Positions 63,983-64,000 of a DNA stretch of 64,000 nt are shown in pieces. The notes beneath the pieces are model-generated. The model was given only the letters and a program-made list of their open reading frames with translations. It searched no databases and was not told the DNA's origin. Positions within the stretch are counted from its first letter, which is position 1; each line of letters starts with the position of its first letter. Origin of the DNA: Lachnospiraceae bacterium (GTDB taxonomy: Bacteria; Bacillota; Clostridia; Lachnospirales; Lachnospiraceae); the NCBI GenBank assembly GCA_910574715.1, contig CAJTCH010000006.1, forward strand, positions 62,001 to 126,000, in the 5' to 3' direction. The position numbers and the translations under genes are program-made.

Positions 63983-64000
63983 TAGGGTACAGGAAGTTTC

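Overview
The window comes from a Clostridia-class bacterium, most likely a gut Lachnospiraceae-type anaerobe. This is an inference from content: a selenocysteine-containing Stickland-type reductase component B, a sensory [FeFe]-hydrogenase homologue, paired GlgC/GlgD, YesL/YesM/YesN-type sugar control, several carbohydrate ABC systems, sigma-A promoters with 17-bp spacers, and AGGAGG-type ribosome binding sites. I see no rRNA, tRNA, CRISPR array, IS element or phage gene. It reads as ordinary chromosome.

Layout. 1-4363: sbcD-sbcC, with sbcC running off the left edge. 4466-10492: an accessory patch with a HipA-like kinase overlapping a YkgJ-type cysteine-cluster protein, two separate AAA-ATPase/PD-(D/E)XK fusion proteins, and a membrane/TPR-like protein coupled to one of them. 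10595-13024: leuS behind a short leader with an intrinsic terminator. 13297-15006: a small P-loop protein and a CapA-like protein. 15020-20480: trkA, trkH, a large membrane protein and an AEC transporter, all on the minus strand. 20617-22692: an EF-G paralogue. 22800-31536: YesL, sensor kinase YesM, AraC-type response regulator YesN, binding protein, two permeases and a GH32 enzyme, a sugar uptake and hydrolysis locus. 32034-34422: tyrA-aroA.

34507-39515 holds a signalling block. A HydS-type hydrogenase homologue with a PAS domain overlaps a SpoIIE-type phosphatase. A second unit from its own promoter encodes a FIST sensor and a soluble chemotaxis transducer. It looks like a redox or H2 sensing module. 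39924-47957: an orphan NMT1-type binding protein, an acyl-CoA ligase, a BCCT transporter, a selenoprotein GrdB/F/H-type subunit read through TGA, its GrdE/G/I-type partner, and a divergent TetR regulator. The reductase promoter has an 18-bp palindrome exactly between its -35 and -10 boxes. The rest of the glycine/betaine reductase complex and the Sec machinery are not in the window.

48001-54473: an AraC regulator divergent from a binding protein, two permeases and a GH36 alpha-galactosidase (raffinose/melibiose type). 54557-55063: a CarD-family gene behind a structured leader with a terminator. 55328-57172: an Uup-like ABC-F ATPase. 57375-59631: glgC-glgD for glycogen. 59753-61865: PTS enzyme I-like protein and MoaC. 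62112-62309: cold shock protein. 62469-63918: ferritin, a BFD-like [2Fe-2S] protein and an SseB-like protein, tightly packed.

Start codons were moved inward from the longest open frame where a good Shine-Dalgarno site decides it. Functions come from motifs read by eye. No database search was run.
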